The position numbers and the translations under genes are program-made. The notes under the pieces were generated by a model. It did no database searches. It worked only from the letters and a program-made list of their open reading frames with translations, and was not told where the DNA came from. Shown in pieces: positions 26,872-35,023 of a stretch of DNA of 64,000 nucleotides. This stretch comes from Rhodospirillales bacterium. GTDB taxonomy: Bacteria > Pseudomonadota > Alphaproteobacteria > ATCC43930 > CGMCC-115725. The stretch spans positions 62,001 through 126,000 of the forward strand of contig DAHUYF010000055.1 of the NCBI GenBank assembly GCA_027315365.1, in the 5' to 3' direction. The first letter of the stretch is position 1. Every line of letters begins with the position of its first letter.

Positions 26872-27687
26872 ATGCGCCTGCACGTCCGACATCAGACCTC
26901 CTACCGCTACGACAATCCGATCGCGGCCGCGATCCAGACGCTGCGGCTGACGCCGCGCTCCTATGACGGGCTGCGCATCGTGCAGTGGCGGGTATGGAGC
27001 GACGCGCGGCGTGATTTCCCGGTCTTCGTCGACGGCTATGGCAACCTCACCCATTGCCACGCCGTCAACCAGCCGCACAGCTCGGCCGTGGTCTTCGTCG
27101 AGGGCGAAGTGGAGACCGCCGCCACCAGCGGCATCGTGCGCGGCACGCCCGAGCCGCTGCCGCCGCTGTTCTTCCTGCGCCGCACCAGGCTGACGGAGCC
27201 GGACGCGGCGATCGAGACGCTGGCTCGCCAGATCGCCCCGCAAGGCTCGGCGCTGAAGCAGCTGCATGCGCTGCTGAACGCCGTGCGCGACCGGCTCGAC
27301 TATCTCCCGGGCGCGACCGACGCCGCCACCCCCGCCGCGGCCGCGCTCGCCGCCGGCGCCGGCGTCTGCCAGGATCATGCCCACCTCTTCATTTCGGCGG
27401 CGCGGCTGCTCGCCATCCCGGCGCGCTATATCGGCGGTTACCTGTGGACAGGGATGGAGTCGCGCGAGTATCAAGCGAGCCATGCCTGGGCCGAGGCCTT
27501 CGTGCATGATCTCGGCTGGGTGGGCTTCGATCCCGCCAACCGGATCTGCCCGACCGAGGCCTATATCCGCACCAGCGTCGGGCTCGATTACTGGTCGGCG
27601 GCGCCGGTGCGCGGGGTGCGGCGGGGCGCGGCGGCGGAGAGCCTGTCGGTCGCGGTGCAGGTGACCCAGGCGGGCGGCGACCAATAA
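26872..27687 (+). CDS. Transglutaminase-like cysteine peptidase
   Basis: 271 residues. The N-terminal beta domain (Bact_transglu_N, M-R-L-H-V-R-H-Q-T-S-Y-R-Y) is followed by a transglutaminase core with the catalytic triad C166 (G-V-C-Q-D-H-A-H), H204 (A-S-H-A-W-A-E) and D220 (G-F-D-P-A-N). No signal peptide. It should hydrolyse or transfer amide bonds, probably in the product of the neighbouring ATP-grasp ligase. Gaps of 10 and 24 bases to its neighbours support one transcript. Confidence 0.93.
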   Translation: MRLHVRHQTSYRYDNPIAAAIQTLRLTPRSYDGLRIVQWRVWSDARRDFPVFVDGYGNLTHCHAVNQPHSSAVVFVEGEVETAATSGIVRGTPEPLPPLFFLRRTRLTEPDAAIETLARQIAPQGSALKQLHALLNAVRDRLDYLPGATDAATPAAAALAAGAGVCQDHAHLFISAARLLAIPARYIGGYLWTGMESREYQASHAWAEAFVHDLGWVGFDPANRICPTEAYIRTSVGLDYWSAAPVRGVRRGAAAESLSVAVQVTQAGGDQ

Positions 27688-27711
27688 GCCGGCGGCGGGA
27701 GAAACCGGAAG

Positions 27712-28446
27712 ATGACGTATTGCGTCGGGCTCGATCTCAGGGACGGCCTCGTGCTCCTGTCGGACACGCGGACCAATGCCGGGGTCGACAACATCGCCAC
27801 CTTTTCGAAGACCTATATCTTCGAGCGGCCGGGCGAGCGATTCATGGCGCTGCTCGCCGCCGGCAACCTCGCGCTGACCCAGGCCATCGTCAACCTGCTG
27901 CACGAAGGCATCGAGACCGGCGAGACGATCGAGACGCCGCTCTCGGTGAAGAGCATGTTCCGCGCCGCGCAACTCGTCGGCGAGGCGGTGCGGCGCACCT
28001 ACCGCGTCGACGGCGCGGCGATGCAGGCGCAGAACGTGCAGTTCGACGTCTCCTTCCTGCTCGGCGGCCAGATCAAGGGCCGCTCGATGCGCCTCTTTCA
28101 GGTCTATGCCGCCGGAAACTTCATCGAGGCGACGGCGGACACGCCCTTCCTCCAGATCGGCGAGCACAAATACGGCAAGCCCATCCTCGACCGCGCGGCG
28201 CGCTACGACACCGACCTCTATGACGGGGTCAAGCTCGCCCTGGTATCGATGGATTCGACGCTGCGCAGCAATCTCACCGTCGGATTGCCGATCGACTTGC
28301 TGGTCTACCGCCGCGATGCGCTCAAGGTCGAACTCCGGCGCCGCATCACCGAGGACGACGAGTACTTCAAGATGATCCGCGAGCGCTGGTCGGAGGCGCT
28401 GCGCGAGGCCTATCGCGTCATTCCACGCCCGGATTGGGGCGGATGA
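27712..28446 (+). CDS. Anbu-type proteasome-like peptidase
   Basis: 244 residues, COG3484. After removal of Met the chain begins with a threonine (T-Y-C-V-G-L), the N-terminal nucleophile; the supporting residues are D17 (L-S-D-T-R-T-N-A-G-V-D-N) and K32. It has the long C-terminal extension of Anbu (ancestral beta subunit), which assembles into open, spiral-like dodecamers unlike the sealed HslV or 20S rings. Peptidase activity has been hard to demonstrate and substrates are unknown. Its linkage with ATP-grasp, alpha-E and transglutaminase genes suggests it handles a peptide made by them. The following GntR gene overlaps its stop. Confidence 0.92.
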   Translation: MTYCVGLDLRDGLVLLSDTRTNAGVDNIATFSKTYIFERPGERFMALLAAGNLALTQAIVNLLHEGIETGETIETPLSVKSMFRAAQLVGEAVRRTYRVDGAAMQAQNVQFDVSFLLGGQIKGRSMRLFQVYAAGNFIEATADTPFLQIGEHKYGKPILDRAARYDTDLYDGVKLALVSMDSTLRSNLTVGLPIDLLVYRRDALKVELRRRITEDDEYFKMIRERWSEALREAYRVIPRPDWGG

Positions 28447-29120
28447 TGGCCGCCCGCCCGACCCGCGCCGACCTCGTGCGCGAAGCGCTGGCCGACGACA
28501 TCATCTGCGGCCGGGTGCCGGCGGGCGCCAGGCTCGACGAGGCCAGCCTCGCCCGGCGCTTCGCCGTGTCGCGCACGCCGGTGCGCGAGGCGTTGCGCGA
28601 GCTGGCCGCCGCCGGCCTGGTGCGCAGCCGGGCGCATCGGGGCGCGGTCGCCGCGACCATCACCGAGGAGCGCGTCGCCGAGCTGTTCGAGGCGCTGGCC
28701 GAACTGGAAGCGGTCTGCGCCCGGCTCTCGGCGATCAAGATGGCGCCCGGCGAGCGCCGTCGCCTCGAGGAGCTGCATCGCCGCTGCGGCGATCTCGTGC
28801 GCTCGAGCCACAGTGACCTCTACCACGCCGCCAACGCCGATTTCCACGCCGCCATCCGCGGCGGCAGCCGCAACTCGGTACTGCAGGAGATGGTGGCGGA
28901 TCTGCGCCGCCGCTTCGCGCCGTTGAGCCGCGCCCAGTTCCGCGGCCCCGGCCGGCTTGCCCAATCCTATGCCGAACACGACGAGATCGTCCGCGCGATC
29001 CTGCGCGGCAATGCGCAGCAGGCCTATCAGGCCGCCCGCCAGCATGCGCTCGGCATCCGCCGCTCCTTCGTCGACTATGCCGCCCGCTCGGTTGGCGGCG
29101 CCTGGGTCGCGGCCGAGTAG
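28443..29120 (+). CDS. GntR family transcriptional regulator, FadR/FCD type
   Basis: 225 residues. A winged helix at about 7-70 contains A-D-D-I-I-C-G-R-V-P-A-G-A-R-L-D-E, L-A-R-R-F-A-V-S-R-T-P-V-R-E-A-L-R-E-L, and the C-terminal helical FCD domain carries the metal- and ligand-binding H-x-x-x-A, N-A-D-F-H and E-H-D-E-I residues. FCD regulators respond to carboxylic acids or related metabolites. The ATG at 28443 overlaps the Anbu stop (ATGA), so it may control the Anbu cluster. A GntR-like palindrome at 32534-32547, in front of the nearby amide-degradation operon, is another possible target. Confidence 0.9.
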   Translation: MMAARPTRADLVREALADDIICGRVPAGARLDEASLARRFAVSRTPVREALRELAAAGLVRSRAHRGAVAATITEERVAELFEALAELEAVCARLSAIKMAPGERRRLEELHRRCGDLVRSSHSDLYHAANADFHAAIRGGSRNSVLQEMVADLRRRFAPLSRAQFRGPGRLAQSYAEHDEIVRAILRGNAQQAYQAARQHALGIRRSFVDYAARSVGGAWVAAE

Positions 29121-29219
29121 GCTCGCCCTCTCCGCCCGAGACACGGCACCGACGCCTTGACGCGGTCCGCCCGGTCTCCGCAAGCTCCCGTTCCGCGCGC
29201 AGGAGCAGGGAGCAAGCCG

Positions 29220-29540
29220 ATGATCGAAGCTCAGGGCGTCGCTCGGAACGCGGTCCCCGCCGGCGCCTATCGGCCGCGGGGCCAGGCGCGGCTGCTCGCC
29301 ACGCTGCTCGTGGCGGCGACGCCGAGCGTCGCGTCGGCGCAGCAGACGCACGCAACCCTGACCCTCTACAAGACCGCAAGCTCCGCCGCCTGCGGCGGCG
29401 ACCAGACGGTATGGGTCGACCCAAAGACGCAGACCTACTACCTCAAGGGCAAGGGGCTCTACGCCAAGACGACGCCCGGCGGCTACAATTGCCGGCAGCA
29501 GGCCGAGGCCGCCGGCTACCGCGCGAGCGGCTCGCGCTGA
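29220..29540 (+). CDS. Small secreted protein with a VWV...YY..G..YAKT..G.Y module
   Basis: 106 residues from ATG 29220, 7 bases after AGGGAG. A signal peptide with a long n-region ends near A-S-A-Q. The mature part has two Cys and the pattern C-G-G-D-Q-T-V-W-V-D-P-K-T-Q-T-Y-Y, G-K-G-L-Y-A-K-T, G-Y-N-C, A-E-A-A-G-Y-R. This resembles the short secreted module usually written VWVNTKS-x-Y-H, Y-G-K-T, G-x-Y-M-x-E, A-G-Y-R found in many proteobacteria, with no known role. Confidence 0.68.
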   Translation: MIEAQGVARNAVPAGAYRPRGQARLLATLLVAATPSVASAQQTHATLTLYKTASSAACGGDQTVWVDPKTQTYYLKGKGLYAKTTPGGYNCRQQAEAAGYRASGSR

Positions 29541-29588
29541 GAGCGCACCGCGCGGACGGGTGTGCCAGAAGGCCGATGGAGGTCGAGG

Positions 29589-30017
29589 ATGAGCAGCGAA
29601 TGGCAATACCAGATCAGGATCGGTCTCGCCGATGACGCCGCCCGGAGGGCGCGCCGCGATCCCGGCGATCGCTCTCTCAAGCCGCTTGCGGACATTCTTT
29701 CCGCGCATCATGCGACCCTTAAATGTCAATTCGACGCCTTCGCCGAGTATGTCGCCGAGGCTGAGCAACGCGGCGCCGAGAATTACCCGCTCTATGCCTG
29801 GACCAAGGCGACAATCGAGCAGCCGGAAAAGAAGGCGAAGTACATAAAATCCTTCACAGTCTATTTGGACGGCCGCGACGTCTACGACCGGAAGGCGGCC
29901 GATGCGCTCGAAGCCGATCTGCGGCCGCTGGTCGGCGGTCCCTTGATCACGCGGCTCGCCAAGCACGACACCAATCCCGCCAACAACCCGCAGCCGCCGG
30001 CGCGCTTTCGCAAGTAG
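29589..30017 (+). CDS. Hypothetical protein, 142 residues
   Basis: Cytoplasmic protein starting M-S-S-E-W-Q-Y-Q-I-R-I-G-L at an ATG preceded by GGAGGT. It has alternating charged helices and one strand region (K-Y-I-K-S-F-T-V-Y-L-D-G-R-D-V-Y), ends in a proline-rich basic tail, and contains one Cys. No motif is recognised. The local base composition is slightly less GC-rich than neighbours (for example the stretch near 29700-29870), which could point to separate origin. Confidence 0.6.
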   Translation: MSSEWQYQIRIGLADDAARRARRDPGDRSLKPLADILSAHHATLKCQFDAFAEYVAEAEQRGAENYPLYAWTKATIEQPEKKAKYIKSFTVYLDGRDVYDRKAADALEADLRPLVGGPLITRLAKHDTNPANNPQPPARFRK

Positions 30018-30144
30018 CCGCCGCGTCTCGACCGGCACGGATCGCCACGGCGCGCTTTCGCTTGTCGGCGCGGTCGCGAACAACTTATTATTGCTTCGAT
30101 GGAAGTCCGGACGCTGGCGATCCGGACGCCGGGAGGGAGGGATC

Positions 30145-30573
30145 ATGCGGCTCACACGAAGAGAGTTTGCCGGGGTTGCGTCCTGTGCGATCTGCGCGGC
30201 CACGGGACTGGTTGCGACCGGAGCGGCGGCGCAGGGTACGGCGCCCGCGGCGACCTCCGGCCTCAAGCGAAAGATCCTGTCGCAGATGGACGGCCCGATG
30301 CCGGGCTATGTGACCATCGTCGCAGAGGTGGAAATCGAGCCAGGCGTGATGGTGGCGCGGCACACCCATCCCGGCATCGAATCCGGCTATGTCGTCGAAG
30401 GCGGCATCGACCTCCCCATCCAGGGCCAGCCAACCCGCGCGTTGAAGCCGGGCGACGGCTTCCAGGTGCCCGCCGAGACGCCGCATGCCGGCGGCAGGAA
30501 CGGCGACAAGATGACCAAGATCACCAGCACCTACGTCGTGGAAAAAGGCAAGCCGTTCGCGTCGCCGGCCTGA
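30145..30573 (+). CDS. Exported cupin-domain protein with Tat-like signal
   Basis: 142 residues. The signal has a twin-arginine motif (M-R-L-T-R-R-E-F-A-G) and hydrophobic core ending A-A-A-Q-G. The mature part is a single cupin: motif 1 H-T-H-P-G-I-E-x-G-Y-V-V-E-G-G with metal ligands H-x-H and E, and motif 2 P-A-E-T-P-H-A-G. Such periplasmic cupins usually bind a divalent metal; the role is unknown. ATG 30145 follows GGGAGGGAGG. It runs convergently towards allophanate hydrolase. Confidence 0.85.
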   Translation: MRLTRREFAGVASCAICAATGLVATGAAAQGTAPAATSGLKRKILSQMDGPMPGYVTIVAEVEIEPGVMVARHTHPGIESGYVVEGGIDLPIQGQPTRALKPGDGFQVPAETPHAGGRNGDKMTKITSTYVVEKGKPFASPA

Positions 30574-30606
30574 TCGGCGGAGGGGCTCTGCTGCGTCACG
30601 GCGGCG

Positions 30607-32403
30607 CTACCGCCGGCGCAGATATTCCCGCCAGCCGCCGAAGGCTGAGATGTCCTTGGCACGCGCCGCCGCCGCCGCCTCGCACAGGAAGCCCTTGACC
30701 GCGCGCCCGTCGGCGAGCAGCACGGTGCCGACCGAGAGCGGCGGCGCGGTCTCGGCGACGAGCGTGCCGAGCGCCGCGGCGCTCATCGCCCAGAGTTCGA
30801 TCTCGAAGGCGCTGCCGCCCGCGGCTTCGCGCAGCAGGCCCGGCCGCGCCGGCGCACCGTCGAGCAGGAACATGCGATAGGCCGGCGCGGTCCGCGCCCG
30901 TTCGAGGAGGTGCGCGCCGAGTTCGACCAGGCGGCCGTTGAGCGGCATGCCGGAGAGATGGGCACCGGCCACGGCGACGGCGATGCGGCCGTCCGGCGCG
31001 GATGCCGCCGCATCGGCCGGCGGCAGGCGGTGCGCCGTGGCGCCCAGCCTCAGATCGAGGCGGCGCTGAAAGGCCTCGCCCAGCGCGCAGAGCGCCCGGT
31101 CGCTGAAGGCCGGCGCGATGCAGGTGACGCCGAAGGGCAGCCCGTCGCGACGGAAGCCCGCCGGCAGCGCGACCGCCGCGAGGTCGAAGAAGTTGACGAA
31201 ATTGGTGTAGCGGCCGAGCCGCGTGTTGCGGCCGACCGGATCGGCCTCGATCTCCGCCAGGCTGTAGATCGTCCCGGCGGTCGGCACCAGCAGCAGCTCG
31301 GCCCGCTGCCACAGCGCCTCGCTCTCGCGGCGCAGCGCCGCCAGCCGGTAGCTCGCCTTGAAGGCGTCGACCGCGCTGTGCCGTGCGCCGGCGGCGATGA
31401 TCTCGCGCGTCACCGGCAGCAGCGCCTCGGGGGCGCGACCATAGAGCTCCTCGACTGCCGCCAGCCGCTCCGCCACCCAGGGACCGCCATACAGCAGCGC
31501 CGCGGCCGCGAAAAACGACGTGAGATCGGCCTCGATCCGCGTGCCGCCGAGCGCCTCGAGCGCGGCGGCGGCGTGCTCGAACAGCGCCGGCGCGTCGCTA
31601 TCGCCGAAAAACTCGAGATCGGCCGCGCGCGGCACGGCGAAGCGGAAGGGTGTCGCCGGCGCACCCGCATCCGGCGGCATCCGGCGGGAAAACGGATCGG
31701 CCTCCTCATAGACGCCGCAGACCGCGAGCAGCGCCGCCGCATCCGCGGCGGTGAGCGCGAAGATCGAGACGCAGTCGAGCGAGCGGCAGGCCGGGACCAC
31801 GCCGCTGGTGCTGATGCGGCCGCGCGTCGGCTTCAGCCCGACGACGTTGTTGAACGCCGCCGGCACCCGGCCCGAGCCGGCGGTATCGGTGCCGAGCGCG
31901 AAGCTCACCAGCCCCGCCGCCACCGCCACCGCCGAGCCCGAGCTCGACCCGCCCGGGATGTAGCGGGGATCGAAGGGGTTGCGCGGCACGCCGTAGGGCG
32001 AGCGGGTGCCAACCAGGCCGGTGGCGAACTGGTCGAGATTGGTCTTGCCCACCAGCAGCGCCCCGGCCTCGATCAGCCGCGCGACCGCGGGCGCCGTCGC
32101 CGCCGGCGCATAGGCAAAGGCCGGACAGCCGGCCGTGGTCGGCAGCCCCGCGACATCGATGTTGTCCTTGACCGCGAACGGCACGCCGAACAGCGGCAGC
32201 CGGGCCAGCAGGCTCGGATCGCGGGCAACCGCCGCATCGAGCGCCGCGGCGCGCTGGCGCAGCGCATCCTCGCCGACGCGGGCGATCCACACCTTGTCAT
32301 CGCCGGCCGCGGCGAGCCGCGCCAGCACCTCTTGCGCCAGCGCCGCCGCCGACAGCTCGCCGGCGACAATGCGCCGGCGGAGGCTGCCGAGGTCGAAACT
32401 CAT
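30607..32403 (-). CDS. atzF: Allophanate hydrolase
   Basis: 598 residues, full AtzF length. The amidase-signature domain holds the Ser-cisSer-Lys triad: K79 (A-V-K-D-N), cis-S153 (G-G-S-S-S-G-S) and nucleophile S177 (D-T-A-G-S-G-R). The C-terminal domain (about 445-598, G-A-H-L-S-G-M-P-L-N and the late strands G-F-L-C-E-A) is the allophanate-hydrolase-specific beta domain that performs the second decarboxylation-linked step. It turns allophanate into ammonia and CO2. It is divergent from the BMP transporter operon that encodes biuret hydrolase, the enzyme producing its substrate, so they form one pathway. Confidence 0.93.
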   Translation of the reverse strand: MSFDLGSLRRRIVAGELSAAALAQEVLARLAAAGDDKVWIARVGEDALRQRAAALDAAVARDPSLLARLPLFGVPFAVKDNIDVAGLPTTAGCPAFAYAPAATAPAVARLIEAGALLVGKTNLDQFATGLVGTRSPYGVPRNPFDPRYIPGGSSSGSAVAVAAGLVSFALGTDTAGSGRVPAAFNNVVGLKPTRGRISTSGVVPACRSLDCVSIFALTAADAAALLAVCGVYEEADPFSRRMPPDAGAPATPFRFAVPRAADLEFFGDSDAPALFEHAAAALEALGGTRIEADLTSFFAAAALLYGGPWVAERLAAVEELYGRAPEALLPVTREIIAAGARHSAVDAFKASYRLAALRRESEALWQRAELLLVPTAGTIYSLAEIEADPVGRNTRLGRYTNFVNFFDLAAVALPAGFRRDGLPFGVTCIAPAFSDRALCALGEAFQRRLDLRLGATAHRLPPADAAASAPDGRIAVAVAGAHLSGMPLNGRLVELGAHLLERARTAPAYRMFLLDGAPARPGLLREAAGGSAFEIELWAMSAAALGTLVAETAPPLSVGTVLLADGRAVKGFLCEAAAAARAKDISAFGGWREYLRRR

Positions 32404-32782
32404 TGCTGCTGCCGTCAACCCGCCCTCTCCTGTTCGACACCCGCCTCGCGCGGGGCCGCTGCTTAACCCCTTGCAGGGTCGATGCCAACCGGCAGCGGTA
32501 GCGCTGCGACCATCACCGGCCCTCTCGCCGAAGCATTGCATACAATGAACGCAGCACTGCCTTTATTTTGGGCTCGCCCTCTTTCGCGGCAGACACTGGC
32601 GCGGCGAGCAGCGGCGTCGGGCTTTCCCGCCGCCCGACACGCTGCGGCGAGCCGCCGGCCATTTTGCACGCGGCCGCGCCGAAATGGCGATGCCGGCGCC
32701 AATTGGCATGGGGCTTGCGAGCCAAAGGGCGCTGGTCGCCGCCCGACGGGAGAGCGTCCTCGCGACAACAGAGGAGCACAAG
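32404..32782. promoter_or_regulatory. Divergent control region between atzF and the amide-transport operon
   Basis: 379 bases with no supportable gene. It must hold the promoters for both directions. An AT-richer patch at 32536-32568 follows a 14-bp palindrome (32534-32547, listed separately). The transporter start at 32783 has a GAGGAG ribosome site. Confidence 0.55.
32534..32547. promoter_or_regulatory. Candidate GntR/FCD operator
   Basis: The palindrome CATTG-CATA-CAATG differs by one base from ATTGTATACAAT, the pattern bound by many FCD-type GntR regulators. It lies in the divergent region of the atzF and BMP transporter operons. The nearest FCD regulator is encoded at 28443-29120. Binding is inferred from the pattern only. 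Confidence 0.5.
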
Positions 32783-33904
32783 ATGGCTTTCACCAGGATT
32801 TCGCGTCGTCATCTGCTGCAGGGAACTGCGGCCATCGGGGCCGCCGGCGCCATTGCCGGCCTGTTGCCCGGCCGCCCGGCCTTCGCCGGCGACGTCGTCG
32901 TCGGCTTCATCTATGTCGGGTCGCGCGACGATTACGGCTACAACCAGGCGCACGCCCAGGGCGCGGCAGCGCTCAAGAAGGTGCCCGGGGTGAAGGTCGT
33001 CGAGGAGGAGAACGTCCCCGAGACGGATGCGGTCGAGAAGACCATGGAGTCGATGATCAATCTCGACGGCGCGACGCTGCTCTTTCCCACCTCCTTCGGC
33101 TATTACAACCCGCATGTGCTGAAGATCGCCGCGAAAGATCCCAAGGTCCGCTTCGAGCATTGCGGCGGCCTGTGGACCGAGAAGGACCCGAAGAACGCCG
33201 CGAGCTATTTCGGTTACATCGACGAGGCCCAATACGTCGCCGGCATCGTCGCCGGCCACACCAGCAAGACCGGCAAGCTGGGCTTCGTCGCCGCCAAGCC
33301 GATCCCGCAGGTGCTGCGCAACATCAACGCCTACACGCTCGGCGCCCAAACCGCCAATCCCAAGATCACCACGCAGGTCATCTTCACCGGCGACTGGTCG
33401 ATGCCGGTGAAGGAGGCCGAGGCGGCCAACAGCCTGATCGACCAGGGCGTCGACGTCATCACCTGCCATGTCGACGGACCCAAGACGGTGGTCGAGACCG
33501 CGGCACGGCGCGGCATCATGGTGACGGGCTATCACTGCGACCAGTCGGTGCTGGCGCCCAAGGCGTATCTCACCGGCGCAGAATGGAATTGGGAGGGGCT
33601 CTATCCCAAATTCGGCAAGATGTTCATGGCCGGCGAGCCGATCCCGAACTTCTACCGCGGCGGCCTCAAGGAAGGGCTGGTCAAGGTGTCGGCCTATGGG
33701 CCCGCGGTCGGCGAGGCGGCGCGCAAGGCGGCCGATGATGCCAAGGCCAAGCTGATGGCCGGCGGCTTCGCCATCTTCAAAGGACCGATGACCGACAACA
33801 AGGGCAAGATGGTGATCGCCTCGGGCCAGGCGCACGGCCAGACGGACCCCGTGCTCGAGCGCATGGACTACCTGGTCGAGGGCGTGGTCGGTTCGACCTC
33901 CTGA
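32783..33904 (+). CDS. BMP family ABC transporter substrate-binding protein
   Basis: 373 residues. A Tat-type signal (S-R-R-H-L-L-Q-G, hydrophobic core, A-F-A-G cleavage near 36) precedes a BMP/PnrA fold: V-V-V-G-F-I-Y-V-G-S-R-D-D-Y-G-Y-N, M-I-N-L-D-G-A-T-L-L-F-P, F-G-Y-I-D-E-A-Q-Y-V-A-G and G-V-D-V-I-T-C-H-V-D-G. Family members bind nucleosides, purines or related nitrogen compounds. With biuret hydrolase and formamidase in the same operon, the ligand is probably a urea-like amide or a purine-derived compound (inference). First gene of the operon. Confidence 0.9.
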   Translation: MAFTRISRRHLLQGTAAIGAAGAIAGLLPGRPAFAGDVVVGFIYVGSRDDYGYNQAHAQGAAALKKVPGVKVVEEENVPETDAVEKTMESMINLDGATLLFPTSFGYYNPHVLKIAAKDPKVRFEHCGGLWTEKDPKNAASYFGYIDEAQYVAGIVAGHTSKTGKLGFVAAKPIPQVLRNINAYTLGAQTANPKITTQVIFTGDWSMPVKEAEAANSLIDQGVDVITCHVDGPKTVVETAARRGIMVTGYHCDQSVLAPKAYLTGAEWNWEGLYPKFGKMFMAGEPIPNFYRGGLKEGLVKVSAYGPAVGEAARKAADDAKAKLMAGGFAIFKGPMTDNKGKMVIASGQAHGQTDPVLERMDYLVEGVVGSTS

Positions 33905-33929
33905 GCCGGCGCCGACGGCGGCGCGGGCC

Positions 33930-35021
33930 ATGGCGATTGCAATCGGCGACAAGCTGGCCGGCCGGGCCGCACTCGGCGACCGGCTGCGCCAGGCGGCGGA
34001 AGGCGTCGTCATCCCGACCCTTGCGCTCATCGCGGCGATGATCCTGTTCGGTATCTTTGTCGCGGTGTCGCGGGTCGATCCGCTCGAGCTCTATGCGGTG
34101 ATGTATCGCGGCGCCTTCGGCACCTGGTTCTCCTGGCAGAACACGCTGACCCGCGCCGCGCCGCTCATCCTCACCGCGCTGTGCACCGCGCTCCCGGCGC
34201 AGCTCGGCATGGTGATCATCGGCGGCGAAGGCGCGCTCGTCATGGGCGGCCTCGCCGCCACCGCGGCGGCGCTGGCGCTGCCCGGCGCCCCGCCGCTGGC
34301 GGTGCAGCTCGCGATGGCGCTGGCCGGCATGACCGCCGGCGGCTTGTGGATCGCGCTTGCCGGGGGCTTGCGCCACTATCGCGGCGTCAACGAGACCATC
34401 TCGAGCCTGCTGCTGGTCTATATCGCCATCGCGCTGCTCAACCATCTGGTCGAGGGGCCGATGCGCGATCCCGCCAGCCTCAACAAGCCGTCGACGCGGG
34501 CGATCGGCGCCGCCAACATGATCGGCTCGATCCCCGGCACCGATATCCATTGGGGGCTGGTCTTCGGCATCATCGCCGCCGTGCTCGCCTATTTCCTGGT
34601 CTATCGCACCACCTTCGGCTTCGCCGCGCGCATTGCCGGCGGCAACATGCGCGCCGCCAAGGTGGTCGGGCTCGCGGTCGGACGGCTGGTGCTGGCGATG
34701 TGCTTCCTCGGCGGCGCCGCGGCGGGGCTCGCAGGCATGATCGAGATCGCCGCCGTCCACGGCCGCGCCAACGGCAACCTCGCGGCCGGCCTCGGCACCA
34801 CCGGCATCCTCGTCGCCTTCCTCGCCCGCCACAACCCGCTGGCGGTGATCCCGGTCGCCGTCCTGCTTGGCGGCATCGGCGCCAGCGGCGGGCTGATCCA
34901 GCGGCGTCTCGGCCTGCCCGACGCCTCGGTCATGGTGCTGCAGGGGATCATCTTCCTGATGGTGCTGGCGAGCGACGCGCTCTACGGGCGCATCCGCTTC
35001 TTCGCGCCGAGAGGAGGCTGA
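33930..35021 (+). CDS. ABC transporter permease, BMP type (first)
   Basis: 363 residues with about 8 to 10 transmembrane helices, BPD_transp_2 family. The block G-A-F-G-T-W-F-S-W-Q-N-T-L-T-R-A-A-P-L-I-L-T-A-L followed by G-E-G-A-L-V-M-G-G-L is the conserved permease signature of nucleoside-type importers. It pairs with the next permease and with the ATPase encoded downstream of the hydrolases. Separated by 25 bases from the binding protein and 2 bases from the second permease. Confidence 0.9.
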   Translation: MAIAIGDKLAGRAALGDRLRQAAEGVVIPTLALIAAMILFGIFVAVSRVDPLELYAVMYRGAFGTWFSWQNTLTRAAPLILTALCTALPAQLGMVIIGGEGALVMGGLAATAAALALPGAPPLAVQLAMALAGMTAGGLWIALAGGLRHYRGVNETISSLLLVYIAIALLNHLVEGPMRDPASLNKPSTRAIGAANMIGSIPGTDIHWGLVFGIIAAVLAYFLVYRTTFGFAARIAGGNMRAAKVVGLAVGRLVLAMCFLGGAAAGLAGMIEIAAVHGRANGNLAAGLGTTGILVAFLARHNPLAVIPVAVLLGGIGASGGLIQRRLGLPDASVMVLQGIIFLMVLASDALYGRIRFFAPRGG

Positions 35022-35023
35022 GC

